Notes: generated by a model from the letters alone, not told the origin. Positions 50,811 to 60,104 are shown, counted from the stretch's first letter. The stretch: 64,000 bases of DNA from Christensenellaceae bacterium (GCA_031261085.1 JAISKB010000004.1:174572-238571), one strand, 5' to 3'. Made by a program: numbers and translations.

Positions 50811-53800
50811 CCGCCAAACACCTCCTGCATGTAACTATCCGAAAGGCCAAACGCGGCCTTCAATTGCTTTTTGAGCACGCCGGGCCGCTCGTTCGCAAAC
50901 CGGTGTATCAGCTCGATTTGCGCCTGAAACTTTGCGTAGTCGCCCTTTACCTCGGCGATTTGCCGCTTGCCCATAAACGTATCCCCATTGAATTTTTCGC
51001 GCTCGCGGGCGATTTCGGGCTCCACGGCGGCATATAGCGTATCCGCCAGCGCGTTCACCCGCGCGGGGGCATAGGCCTCGTCCAGCAGCTGCCCAAAGCG
51101 CCGTAAAAAGGCATCCCGCCATTGGCTGTTGGCGAGCAGGGCGTTAAACAGGTCGCTCATGGGCTTGGTGGTGTTGCGCCGCAGCTCCAGCGTGTTATGA
51201 TCCACCCCGCTGGTGCCAAAGCTCCAGCAAAAATCGTAGAATACCCACTTCCACTTGCCGCCGGGCAGCTTGTAATACTGTATGTTCCATACGTCCGTTT
51301 GGCCCACATATATCTCGCAGATCATATAATCGATAAAGCTATCCATATCGATTTGGCTCTCGAGGTAGCGGTAGGCTTCGGAGTTGGGGTCGGAAACATT
51401 GTGCGCGGCCACATAGCTCATCAGCGCGTTCCATTCGGTAACCGTGCCGTAGCTCACCCGGGTGGAGCTTTTTACGATGTCCATATCCTCCAGGTTTTGT
51501 GTGCCCTCATGCTGCGCCACAAAGAAGCGGTTGCGCTTTTCCTTCAAAAAATACACGCCCCAGTATTCGCCGTTTAAGTAAAGCACATAGGGCTTGTACG
51601 CCTGATAGAGCAGATGGACGTCGGTGCCCTCCAGCAGGCCGGTGGCCAGCTCATCGCGTATTTTGGAATAGTTTTGATCCTGCGCGCCCGCGCGCAGCAC
51701 CAGCGCTTTATATTCATCGTACGGGCGGCTGTCAAAAAAGCTATACTGCATGCGGCTGCCGCCATATTCGCTGCGCGCCGTGATATTAAACGCCTTTTGC
51801 GCCCGGCTGCGGCCGTAGCTGCCCCCTATGCGGATATCCACATTCTGCGAAAACGCCGCCTTGCCATCCTCGCCAAACACGCTGAAGCTGGCCGGCCGTT
51901 CCCATTCGCGGCTGTCGGCGGCGGCGAATTTGCTTTTATAGTACAGCGCCTGCTCCAGCATGGGTGTGATGCCCGCTATGCTATCGTCAAAGTTTTCGCC
52001 ATAGGCGTAGATGCCGGTTTTGCCATCCCACAAATTGGCCGGGTCCGTTACCAGCGTGGCGATGGGCAGGGCATGGTTTGCGCCGTCGCCCTTAAATAAA
52101 AAGGTACCGCTGGAGGTATAGCCCGTGAGATACCCTTCTTTTAAGGCCACCGCCCGTACCACCGTGTTTTTTGAGACCGGGATGGGGCCGGTATAGGCTT
52201 GGCTGCCCGCGGTGGGCGTGGTGCAGTCGAGGGTGTAGTAGATGGTTTCCTCGCCGCCCGCCGAAAGCTCCACCATGACGGGCGCCTCATAAACGCCGGG
52301 CGGGGTTAAAAACTGCGGCTGCGCCGTAATGCCCGCATAGCCCTTGCCGTTGGCCGCGCCGGGGGTGGGGGAGGTATAGTAATACCGGCTGCCCTCGCCG
52401 CTTCGGCCATAGCTCACATCGCTTTGGAACGCGCCCGCGCCGAGCTTGTCGAGCAGCTTGCCATCGGGCGCAAACAAAAACAGGTTTTCGCCCCCTGCGC
52501 CGATGTTGAAATTTAAATGGAGATTATTTTTTTTTTGCGCATCGGCCTTGTTTAGCCCCGATGCGTAGAGTACCAGGTATTCATCCGGCGCCAGCGTTAT
52601 ATCGGGGAACACCCACTTGGCGGGGTTCTTTGGGTTGTTGGAAAGCCCGTAGCCCGCAAGGCTTACCGCCTGCGCCCCCGCGTTGTGCAGCTCCACCCAG
52701 TCGTAATAGTTGCCGTCCGCCGCCTTGAGCGAGGCCTGGTTGCTGCCCAGCATTTCGGAAATATATACATCGCCCAGCGCCGTTTGCTCGCTTTGCGCAA
52801 ACGCCGCATAGCCCGCGTCGGTATTCACAAAGCCCGGCGTGGCCTTGGCGCAGGGCGCAAACGCGCCCGTGCCATCGGGGATGCGCGCCATGGAAACATC
52901 GGCCTGTTGGCGGGTGTAGCTGTAGCTATCCAGTATTTTGCCGTCGCGCGATGCGAGCACAACATCCTCGGCATAGGCGCGCAAAGAGAAAGGCGCGTGC
53001 AGCTCGCCGTCTATCAAGCCCTCGTTGCCGGAGCAGCGTATGAGCAGGCACCCGTTGCCGGGTATCGTTATGCCCTCCGGCAGCTTATATTTAACGGGTT
53101 GGTTTAACGTATCGCTGATGCCAAAGCCACTCAAATCCACCTCGGCGGCGTTGGCGTTGTATAGCTCTATCCAGTCGGAATATTCGCCGTTTTTATCGGC
53201 CAGCGTGGTGGCGTTGGACGCCATGAATTCGTTGATATACACCCCCAGCGCCTCGGTATCGTGCTGGCCCGCCTCAAACGCGGCGATGCCCTCGGGGGTG
53301 TTGGGATAGCCGGGGCTGGGCGCGCTTTCATCCCAGGTGCCATCCGCCGCGCGGGAAAGCGTGTGGCCCGAAGCCACCGCGCGCAGCGCAAGGCTCTCCA
53401 GCGCCTGCCCCTGTGCATCGAACAGCGTGAGGTTATCGGTTGCCGAAAGGCGGAACGGCGCGTGCAGGCCGGTTTCGGCCTCGCCCGAGCAATATACCAC
53501 AATATAGCCCCCCGCACTTACCTTGGTGCCGCTGGGGAACACATATTTCACGCCCTTTAGCACGCTGTCGGATAGGCCATAGCCCGAAATATCCGCCGCC
53601 GTATCCGCGGCGTTATACAGCTCAACCCAATCGGGATAGTTGCCCAGCGGGTCCACGACCGAGCCTTTGTTGCTGGTCATCACTTCGTTAATAATAAGCG
53701 AAGACGCGGGCGCGCTGTTGCCAGCGCTCCCCTCCAGCTTGGTGAGATATACGATCAGCGCTATGAGCAGCGCGATGCTTATGAAAAATGCGGATACCAG

Positions 53801-53815
53801 CTTGCGTCGTTTCAA
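50807..53815 (-). CDS. CotH kinase domain protein with lamin-tail domains
   Basis: Large exported or membrane-anchored protein of 1002 residues. N-terminal transmembrane helix (about 8-25), then three lamin-tail-like (LTD) domains (about 35-140, 185-300, 340-450; each with VYISEMLGSN-type and DWVELHNAG-type motifs), a chitobiase/hexosaminidase C-terminal-type beta domain (about 505-580), and a CotH kinase-like domain (about 620-930; RNRFFVAQHEG, MDSFIDYMICEIYVGQTDVWNIQYYK, KWKWVFYDFCWSFG). The last motif has Cys where Asp is usual. CotH kinases phosphorylate spore-coat proteins in Bacillus. First gene of the VTC-DUF4956 tract. Confidence 0.92.
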   Translation of the reverse strand: MKRRKLVSAFFISIALLIALIVYLTKLEGSAGNSAPASSLIINEVMTSNKGSVVDPLGNYPDWVELYNAADTAADISGYGLSDSVLKGVKYVFPSGTKVSAGGYIVVYCSGEAETGLHAPFRLSATDNLTLFDAQGQALESLALRAVASGHTLSRAADGTWDESAPSPGYPNTPEGIAAFEAGQHDTEALGVYINEFMASNATTLADKNGEYSDWIELYNANAAEVDLSGFGISDTLNQPVKYKLPEGITIPGNGCLLIRCSGNEGLIDGELHAPFSLRAYAEDVVLASRDGKILDSYSYTRQQADVSMARIPDGTGAFAPCAKATPGFVNTDAGYAAFAQSEQTALGDVYISEMLGSNQASLKAADGNYYDWVELHNAGAQAVSLAGYGLSNNPKNPAKWVFPDITLAPDEYLVLYASGLNKADAQKKNNLHLNFNIGAGGENLFLFAPDGKLLDKLGAGAFQSDVSYGRSGEGSRYYYTSPTPGAANGKGYAGITAQPQFLTPPGVYEAPVMVELSAGGEETIYYTLDCTTPTAGSQAYTGPIPVSKNTVVRAVALKEGYLTGYTSSGTFLFKGDGANHALPIATLVTDPANLWDGKTGIYAYGENFDDSIAGITPMLEQALYYKSKFAAADSREWERPASFSVFGEDGKAAFSQNVDIRIGGSYGRSRAQKAFNITARSEYGGSRMQYSFFDSRPYDEYKALVLRAGAQDQNYSKIRDELATGLLEGTDVHLLYQAYKPYVLYLNGEYWGVYFLKEKRNRFFVAQHEGTQNLEDMDIVKSSTRVSYGTVTEWNALMSYVAAHNVSDPNSEAYRYLESQIDMDSFIDYMICEIYVGQTDVWNIQYYKLPGGKWKWVFYDFCWSFGTSGVDHNTLELRRNTTKPMSDLFNALLANSQWRDAFLRRFGQLLDEAYAPARVNALADTLYAAVEPEIAREREKFNGDTFMGKRQIAEVKGDYAKFQAQIELIHRFANERPGVLKKQLKAAFGLSDSYMQEVFGG

Positions 53816-53855
53816 GGCCGTGTTCCTTTACTCTCATTATTGGCGTACCATAGGT

Positions 53856-53885
53856 ATTGTAGCACACTAACCAAAGCATTACCAA
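53856..53885 (-). promoter_or_regulatory. Promoter of the CotH operon
   Basis: On the minus strand TTGGTA (53880-53885), an 18-base spacer and TACAAT (53856-53861) with an extended TGC. The leader is about 35 bases. Confidence 0.7.
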
Positions 53886-54123
53886 CCTTAATAAGGAAAA
53901 TTCACATTCGAAATTCGCACTTGCCGCCTGTGTTTCCCTGGTGAAACGGGGGAGGGCGACGCAACCCCCGCACCCTACCGGCACAAATTCAACGCCTGTT
54001 TACCCCGAAATAAAAACAACCCAAATGCCGGGCAATTCTCTAAAAAACAGACTACACAGGGCGCGGGCTTTATGGTATACTGGCCTTGATAATTTATTTC
54101 ACATCATGAAAGGACTCGCCGCC

Positions 54124-55128
54124 ATGAAACAACATACCCGTTTATTCGCATTGCTGCTGTGCGCGCTCCTGGTGCTGAGCGTACCCGCGCTTTCGCTGGC
54201 CGAAGACTACACCGCAGAGAATTACTCCGCCTCTCCCGCCGCCGCTTCCGCCAATTATTCTTCCTACGGCACCGCCAAGCAGGCGAAGAGCCTCGACAAA
54301 ACCATCTATCTGCGCAAGGCGCCGGATAGCTCCTCCGACAAGGCCAACATCGTTAAAAAGCTCAAGGGCGTGAAGGGCAAAACCTTCGAGCTGCTGGGCG
54401 AAACCGGCGATTGGTACTTTGCTAGGTATGGCGAGGCCGAGGGCTTTGTTCGCAAGCAGGATTTTGCCATATTCGACCCCAACGCCCCGGAGCAAGCCGC
54501 AGCGCAAACCGCGGCGGCCGCGCCCAGCGAGGATACCAGCTCGCCCAGCGGCGATAAATGGGGGAGCATTAAGGTAGCCGGCACCGTGATAAATCACAGC
54601 ATCATGAGCAACCGGCTCAACTCCAGCGGCGGCTATAAATACGACGAAACCTACTACAACCTGTTTGCGCTCACGCCGTATTCGAGCCAGGTTTCGGTCA
54701 TAATGGGTCACAACATGCGCAAGAGCGCCGGCAGCTCCCGCGGCATGTTCCATCAGCTGCATCATGTGCAAAACGCCTTTTTGGGCAAATCCACCTGCGA
54801 AAGCTGCGGCAAAAGCTGCAGCGGCGCAAAAACCTCCGTATTCAACGTCAACTACCAGGGCTACAGCAAGTGGCAGCTCGTCTGCTTCTACGAAACCCCG
54901 GCCTCGGGCGCATACCGCATACTCGAAAACAACGTATACGGCGCGGGCAGCCCTTCCTCTTGGCTGCAATCGCAGTATAGCAACGCGCGCACCAGCGGCT
55001 ACAAGGGCAAGGTGGTAGATGATTCGGCCACCGCCTCCGACCACCTGATGATACTCATCACCTGCGGCGATAAATATGGTTCTTCCTCCACCAGCCGCTT
55101 GTATGTTGTGTTAAAAGCCATAGGCTAA
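54124..55128 (+). CDS. Class B sortase-like protein with SH3 domain
   Basis: Secreted protein of 334 residues. Signal peptide 1-26, SH3-like domain (about 55-118), Ala/Ser-rich linker, and a sortase-B-like domain (about 146-333): WGSIKVAGTVINHSIM, VIMGHNMRKS with catalytic His196, LITCG with catalytic Cys314, and SRLYVVL with Arg325. Unlike typical sortases it has a cleavable signal and no anchor helix, and it carries a Cys cluster C225-x2-C228-x3-C232 plus C254. RBS AAAGGA is 9 bases before the ATG; an extended -10 TATACT lies at 54076-54081. Transpeptidase activity is inferred. Confidence 0.82.
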   Translation: MKQHTRLFALLLCALLVLSVPALSLAEDYTAENYSASPAAASANYSSYGTAKQAKSLDKTIYLRKAPDSSSDKANIVKKLKGVKGKTFELLGETGDWYFARYGEAEGFVRKQDFAIFDPNAPEQAAAQTAAAAPSEDTSSPSGDKWGSIKVAGTVINHSIMSNRLNSSGGYKYDETYYNLFALTPYSSQVSVIMGHNMRKSAGSSRGMFHQLHHVQNAFLGKSTCESCGKSCSGAKTSVFNVNYQGYSKWQLVCFYETPASGAYRILENNVYGAGSPSSWLQSQYSNARTSGYKGKVVDDSATASDHLMILITCGDKYGSSSTSRLYVVLKAIG

Positions 55129-55143
55129 AGGCAGCGTTTCATA

Positions 55144-55176
55144 AGGCCGTCAATGGTTTGGCGGCCTATTTTATTT
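55144..55176 (+). terminator. Terminator after the sortase-like gene
   Basis: AGGCCG / CGGCCT stem with a 12-base loop followed by ATTTTATTT. Confidence 0.7.
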
Positions 55177-55239
55177 CCCTTTGTAACGTTTTATAATAAA
55201 AGCGCCATATTTTCAGCCAGTACGACCGTAACAATCCCC

Positions 55240-55268
55240 TTTCATACAGAATTGCTTTCGTTATATAA
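55240..55268 (+). promoter_or_regulatory. Promoter of the glycine cleavage operon
   Basis: TTCATA, a 17-base spacer and TATAAT just upstream of gcvT (positions approximate within a few bases). The leader is about 70 bases; no glycine riboswitch landmarks were found in it. Confidence 0.6.
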
Positions 55269-55340
55269 TTAAATGTAACATCTGCTTTTTAGTTTTATGG
55301 CATTTGCAACACAAACCAAATACGCTTCGGAGGTGCTTTT

Positions 55341-56423
55341 ATGGATAATTTGAAAAAGACGCCATTGTATCAAACGCATGTAGATCTCGGCGGCAAAATG
55401 GTGGACTTCGGCGGCTGGGCGCTGCCCGTGCAGTATTCCTCCATCATCGAAGAACATAGGGCGGTGCGCGAGGCCTGCGGCCTGTTCGATGTTTCGCACA
55501 TGGGCGAGGTCGATGTACGGGGCAAGGATGCGTTCGCCTACCTGCAAAAGCTGTGCACCAACGACCTTACCACCATGACGCCGGGCCGCTGCCGGTATTC
55601 TATGATGTGCTACGCGGATGGCGGCGTGGTGGATGACATCCTCGTTTACAAGCATAGCGATGACCACTACATGATCGTGGTAAACGCCGGCAATGCGGAT
55701 AAGGACTATGCGTGGTTTGAAGAGCATGTGTTCGGCGATGTACAGCTGGAGAACCAAAGCCCCGCCTGGGCGCAGCTCGCGCTGCAGGGCCCCCTGTTCC
55801 AAAAGGTGCTGGATGCCGTGGGCTATACGGGCGAGATACCCGCTAAAAACTACACGTTTACCCCCAAGGTGATCGTGGGCGGCATAAAATGCCTGGTTTC
55901 CCGCACGGGCTACACCGGCGAGGATGGCGTGGAGCTTTATTGCGCCGCCGCCGACGGCCCCGCCCTGCACAAGCTGCTGTTAAACGCGGGCCAGCCCTAT
56001 GGGCTGCTGCCCGCCGCATTGGGCGCGCGGGATAGCCTGCGCTTTGAAGCCGCCATGCCGCTGTATGGCCACGAGATGACCGACGAAATTACCCCGCTCG
56101 AAACCAACATAGGCTTTGCCGTGAAGATGGAAAAGGACGATTTCATCGGCAAGCAAGCCCTGCAGGCGCCCATAAAGCGCCGCCGCATAGGGCTGAAGCT
56201 GACCGATCGCGGCATCGTGCGCGAGCACTATGACGTATACCAAAACGGCAAGCTGGTGGGCTTCACCACCTCCGGCGTGCCCGTGCCCACGCTGGAAGGC
56301 TCCCACGCGATGGCGCTGGTGGATATCGGCGTGGCCGATGCGGAGGATTTTGAAGTGGAGATTCGCGGCAAAAAGCTGCATGCCGTGCAGGTGCCCCTGC
56401 CCTTTTACAAGCGGAGCAAATAG
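55341..56423 (+). CDS. gcvT: Glycine cleavage system T protein (aminomethyltransferase)
   Basis: Transfers the methylene group from H-protein-bound aminomethyl to tetrahydrofolate. 360 residues. Start MDNLKKTPLYQTHVDLGGKMVDFGGWALPVQYSSI; the Asp of the FDVSHMGE segment, YTGEDGVELYC and ARDSLRFEAAMPLYGHEM are conserved, and the C-terminal beta-barrel is complete. GGAGGTGC precedes the ATG. First gene of gcvT-gcvH-gcvPA-gcvPB. Confidence 0.97.
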   Translation: MDNLKKTPLYQTHVDLGGKMVDFGGWALPVQYSSIIEEHRAVREACGLFDVSHMGEVDVRGKDAFAYLQKLCTNDLTTMTPGRCRYSMMCYADGGVVDDILVYKHSDDHYMIVVNAGNADKDYAWFEEHVFGDVQLENQSPAWAQLALQGPLFQKVLDAVGYTGEIPAKNYTFTPKVIVGGIKCLVSRTGYTGEDGVELYCAAADGPALHKLLLNAGQPYGLLPAALGARDSLRFEAAMPLYGHEMTDEITPLETNIGFAVKMEKDDFIGKQALQAPIKRRRIGLKLTDRGIVREHYDVYQNGKLVGFTTSGVPVPTLEGSHAMALVDIGVADAEDFEVEIRGKKLHAVQVPLPFYKRSK

Positions 56424-56480
56424 AACCCAAAAGGCATAGCCAAACTAAAATCAACCCAATTATTTAAGGAGGAAATACCT

Positions 56481-56846
56481 ATGGTACCCAAAGATCGCAA
56501 GTACACCAACAACGATGAGTGGATACTCGAAGAAAACGGCCAGTTTAAAATCGGCATAACCGACTACGCGCAGACTGCGCTGGGCGATATCGTATTTGTG
56601 GATTTGCCCGGTATAGGCGACACCTTTACCGCAGGGCAGGATTTTGCGGTGGTGGAATCCGTTAAGGCCGCCGCCGAAATCTACACGCAGGTGAGCGGCA
56701 AGGTCGTGGCGGTAAACGAGGCGCTGGATGCCGACCCCGCCCTTTTAAACCAGGATGCCTACAACACCTTCCTCGCGGTATTGGAAGGCGCCCTGGATGG
56801 CGAAGTGCTCACGCCCGAAGAATACGAAGCGAAAATCGCCGAGTAA
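56481..56846 (+). CDS. gcvH: Glycine cleavage system H protein
   Basis: Lipoyl-carrier protein that shuttles the aminomethyl group between the P and T proteins. It has 121 residues; the lipoylated lysine is Lys62 in VVESVKAAAEIY. Other marks are DYAQTALGDIVFVDLP and PEEYEAKIAE at the end. It lies between gcvT and gcvPA. No lipoate ligase gene is in the window. Confidence 0.98.
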   Translation: MVPKDRKYTNNDEWILEENGQFKIGITDYAQTALGDIVFVDLPGIGDTFTAGQDFAVVESVKAAAEIYTQVSGKVVAVNEALDADPALLNQDAYNTFLAVLEGALDGEVLTPEEYEAKIAE

Positions 56847-56880
56847 CCAACACCCGCAAATTTAGGAAAGGAGACCATTC

Positions 56881-58224
56881 ATGAAAAGCTACGTCCCAAA
56901 CACGGTACACGAGCGCCAGGAGATGCTGCAATCCATCGGCCTAAAAACCATGGATGACCTCTATGCCGACGTACCGCAAACGATGAAACTTTCCGCGCCG
57001 CTCCAGCTGCCCGCCGGCAAAAGCGAGCAGGAGGTGCGCCGCATATTCCAATCGCTGCTCAAAAACACCTGCGTCTCCATGCCGATTTTCCGCGGCGCAG
57101 GCGCCTACAACCACTATATCCCCTCCGTTGTGCCGCAGCTTGCCTCGCGCAACGAGCTTTATACCGCCTATACCCCCTACCAGACCGAAATGAGCCAGGG
57201 CATGCTACAGGCCATATTCGAATATCAATCCCTCATTTGCGAGCTCACCGGCATGGATGCGGCCAACGCCTCGGTATACGATGGCGCGCACGCCTGCTCC
57301 GAAACCATGGTGGCCATGAAGTTTGCCAAGCGCAAGGATAAGGTGCTTTACAGCGCGGCGCTGCACCCCGATTATATCGCCACGCTCAAAACCTACGCCC
57401 GCTTTTTGCGCATAGAGCTTGTTGAGGTCCCCTTGCTGGGCGATGGCCGCACCGATATAGGCCAAATCGCCGCCTTGGGCGCGGACGCCGCGGGGATGCT
57501 GGCCGCCTCGCCCAACTTTTATGGCGTGCTGGAGGATATGGCCGGGCTGTCCGAGGCCGTGCATGGCTTTGGCGGCCTGTTTGGCGCGGTGGTAAACCCG
57601 CTGAGCCTGGGCGCGGTAAAGCGCCCCTCCGAATATGGCGCCGACTTCGCGCTGGGCGATGCGCAGCCGCTGGGCATGCCGCTCAATTTCGGCGGCCCCT
57701 ATTTGGGCTTCGTCACCACCCACACCAAGCTGGTGCGCAACCTATCCGGCCGCATTGTGGGCCAAACGACCGATGATGAGGGCAACCGCGTATATTGCCT
57801 TACGCTCTCCGCGCGCGAACAGCATATCCGGCGCGAAAAGGCCTCCAGCAACATCTGCTCCAACCAGTGCCTATGCGTGCTGATGAGCAGCATCTACATG
57901 GCGACCATGGGCCCGGCGGGCATGGCCGAGGTAGCCGAGCAAAACCTGCAAAAGGCGCATTACCTGGCGCAGGCCATAGCGGCGCTGCCCAACGCCAAGC
58001 TGCGGTATGCCGATACACCGTTTTTTAACGAGTTTGTGGTGGATACCGGCAAGAATGCCGCCGCCGTAAACGAAGGGCTAAAGCAGCGGGGCATTATGGG
58101 CGGGCTGCCGCTCTCCCGCTTTGACGCAACGGATACCAAGGGCATGCTGTGGTGCGCCACCGAAATGAATACCCGTGAAGAGATGGATGCCGCCGTTGCC
58201 GCGCTAAAGGAGGTGCTCGCATGA
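56881..58224 (+). CDS. gcvPA: Glycine dehydrogenase (decarboxylating) subunit 1
   Basis: N-terminal half of the two-subunit P protein, 447 residues. Signature segments are MPIFRGAGAYNHYIPSVVPQL, YTPYQTEMSQGMLQAIFEYQSLICELTGMDAANASVYDGA and LNFGGPYLGF. It has the PLP-fold but the cofactor lysine is on the partner subunit. It overlaps gcvPB by 4 bases, so the halves are made in equal amounts. AAAGGAG precedes the ATG. Confidence 0.97.
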   Translation: MKSYVPNTVHERQEMLQSIGLKTMDDLYADVPQTMKLSAPLQLPAGKSEQEVRRIFQSLLKNTCVSMPIFRGAGAYNHYIPSVVPQLASRNELYTAYTPYQTEMSQGMLQAIFEYQSLICELTGMDAANASVYDGAHACSETMVAMKFAKRKDKVLYSAALHPDYIATLKTYARFLRIELVEVPLLGDGRTDIGQIAALGADAAGMLAASPNFYGVLEDMAGLSEAVHGFGGLFGAVVNPLSLGAVKRPSEYGADFALGDAQPLGMPLNFGGPYLGFVTTHTKLVRNLSGRIVGQTTDDEGNRVYCLTLSAREQHIRREKASSNICSNQCLCVLMSSIYMATMGPAGMAEVAEQNLQKAHYLAQAIAALPNAKLRYADTPFFNEFVVDTGKNAAAVNEGLKQRGIMGGLPLSRFDATDTKGMLWCATEMNTREEMDAAVAALKEVLA

Positions 58225-59669
58225 CCAGATGCGCTTACCCGCTTATGTTCGAAAAATCCAAGCCGGGCCGCCGGGCATATGACCTGCCCGCGCTGGATGT
58301 GCCCGCCCAAAAAAATCTGCTCCCCCAGGCGCTCCGCTCCGCCGCCAACCCCAATCTGCCCGAGCTTTCTGAAGTGGATGTGGTGCGGCATTTTGTGGGG
58401 CTTTCGCGCCGCAATTACGGCGTGGATAACGGTTTTTACCCGCTGGGCTCCTGCACCATGAAATACAACCCCAAAATAGATGAAGAGGTGGGCGTCCTGT
58501 TTGCCCAGCTGCACCCGCTGGCCGATGCGGATTGCATAGGCGGCGCGGTGGATTTGATGCTGCACCTGCAGGAGGCGCTGTGCGAGGTGTCCGGGTTCGA
58601 TGCGTTTACGCTGCAGCCCGCCGCAGGCGCGCATGGCGAATATACCGGGCTTACGCTCATCAAGGCCTATCACGACCACCGCGGCGATACCGCGCGGAAT
58701 GTCATCATCGTGCCGGATGCCGCGCATGGCACCAACCCCGCCTCGGCGGCGCTGGCCGGTTTCAAAATCCGCGAGATACTATCCGCCCCGGATGGCGGCG
58801 TGGACTTGGACGCGCTGCGGGCGGCCATGGGGCCGGATGTGGCGGGCTTTATGCTCACCAACCCCAACACGCTGGGCCTGTTCGATAAAAACATAGCCCA
58901 AATCACCCAAATCGTGCACGATGGCGGCGGCCTATGCTATTATGACGGCGCCAACTTCAACGCGATTATGGGCGTGGTGCGCCCCGGCGATATGGGGTTT
59001 GACGTGATGCATATCAACCTTCATAAAACCTTCAGCACCCCGCACGGCGGCGGCGGCCCGGGCAGCGGCCCGGTGGGCTGCACAAAGGCGCTCATTCCCT
59101 TTTTGCCCACCCCGCAGGTGGTGCGCGAGGGCGAGCATGGCCGGCTCGATTACGACCGCCCGCTCTCGGTGGGCAAGGTGAAGGCCTTCTTCGGGAATTT
59201 CTCGATTATCGCGCGCGCCTATGCCTACATCCTCAGCCTGGGCGGCGAGGGCCTAAAAGAGGCCAGCGAAAACGCCGTGCTCAACGCCAACTATATCTTC
59301 CATCACCTGAAGGGTACCTATGGCATAGCGCATGACCGCATCTGCATGCACGAGTGCATACTCACGCCCGGCGAGCTGGAAGAATATGGCGTGCACACCT
59401 CGGATATCGCCAAAGCGCTCATAGACTTCGGCTATCATCCGCCCACCATCTACTTCCCCTTAATCGTGCACGAGGCTATGATGATCGAGCCTTGCGAAAG
59501 CGAGAGCCGCGAAACGCTGGATGCGTTCATAACCGCCATGAAAGAAATTGCCGCGCTGGCCAAGGCCGACCCGGAGCGTATGCACAAGATGCCGCTCACC
59601 ACGCCCGTTGGCCGGCCCGATGAGGTGGCCGCGGCCCGGAACCCCATCGTGAAGTACGAATGGCAATAG
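58221..59669 (+). CDS. gcvPB: Glycine dehydrogenase (decarboxylating) subunit 2
   Basis: C-terminal half of the P protein, 482 residues. The PLP lysine is in HINLHKTFSTPHGGGGPGSGP. Other conserved parts are PLGSCTMKYNPKI, GLTLIKAYHDHRGDTARNVIIVPDAAHGTNPASAALAGF and DYDRPLSVGKVKAFFGNF. Completes the decarboxylase with gcvPA. Followed by a hairpin terminator and a repeat region. Confidence 0.97.
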   Translation: MTRCAYPLMFEKSKPGRRAYDLPALDVPAQKNLLPQALRSAANPNLPELSEVDVVRHFVGLSRRNYGVDNGFYPLGSCTMKYNPKIDEEVGVLFAQLHPLADADCIGGAVDLMLHLQEALCEVSGFDAFTLQPAAGAHGEYTGLTLIKAYHDHRGDTARNVIIVPDAAHGTNPASAALAGFKIREILSAPDGGVDLDALRAAMGPDVAGFMLTNPNTLGLFDKNIAQITQIVHDGGGLCYYDGANFNAIMGVVRPGDMGFDVMHINLHKTFSTPHGGGGPGSGPVGCTKALIPFLPTPQVVREGEHGRLDYDRPLSVGKVKAFFGNFSIIARAYAYILSLGGEGLKEASENAVLNANYIFHHLKGTYGIAHDRICMHECILTPGELEEYGVHTSDIAKALIDFGYHPPTIYFPLIVHEAMMIEPCESESRETLDAFITAMKEIAALAKADPERMHKMPLTTPVGRPDEVAAARNPIVKYEWQ

Positions 59670-59686
59670 TATACTTTCACCACCCC

Positions 59687-59720
59687 CAGTCCCCTCCTTT
59701 AAGGAGGGGGCTGTTTTGTT
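59687..59720 (+). terminator. Terminator of the gcv operon
   Basis: CAGTCCCCTCCTTTAAGGAGGGGGCTG hairpin arms followed by TTTTGTT. Confidence 0.8.
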
Positions 59721-59783
59721 GCGGCTGCACCGCAAGCGGGGATAAGTCCCGTATTCACGTTTTTGCTTTCAAGCTTAGCGGCA

Positions 59784-59900
59784 CAAGTCTTACCCCATCC
59801 CCTAACCCCTTCCCCGGGGAAGGGGAAGAGTATTAAGGAATTTTGTTTGCGGGGGCAAGCCCCCGCACCCCGTTTTTTGTTTGCAAAGTGTTTTCGAAGA
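59784..59900. repeat. G/C-run palindromic intergenic repeat, full-length copy 2
   Basis: Aligns by eye with the reverse complement of 17085-17225: CCCCATCCCCTAACCCC, a CCCC/GGGG palindrome with AAGGGGAAGAG, a short A/T patch, TTTTGTTTGCGGGGGC..GCCCCCGC, then ACCCCGTTTTTTG. With the gcv terminator, the mnmG promoter and the short repeat at 60105-60131 it accounts for much of 59670-60133; 59901-60000 holds nothing else I can assign. Confidence 0.75.
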
Positions 59901-60002
59901 CAAGCCTCCGCAAAACGTTCCATCAAAAATATTCCTCCTCCCGCCGATAAGCTGGGGAAGGGAGGGTGAGTATCATAGACTTACGGGAAATAAAATCTCC
60001 TA

Positions 60003-60031
60003 TTTCCCAAATGCATCCTTTTTGGTATAAT
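60003..60031 (+). promoter_or_regulatory. Promoter of mnmG-rsmG-noc
   Basis: TTTCCC (60003-60008) and TATAAT (60026-60031) with a 17-base spacer, about 100 bases before the mnmG start. Confidence 0.65.
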
Positions 60032-60104
60032 ATTTTTAAAGCGTATTGGATCAATACGTTTGAAATCCACGGTAAAAGCAGGGTTTCACTACAATAGTAT
60101 CGTT

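Noticed and set aside
55177..55340. Glycine riboswitch upstream of gcvT.
   Set aside because: No tandem GGAGAG-type aptamer elements are present and the leader from the predicted start is too short.
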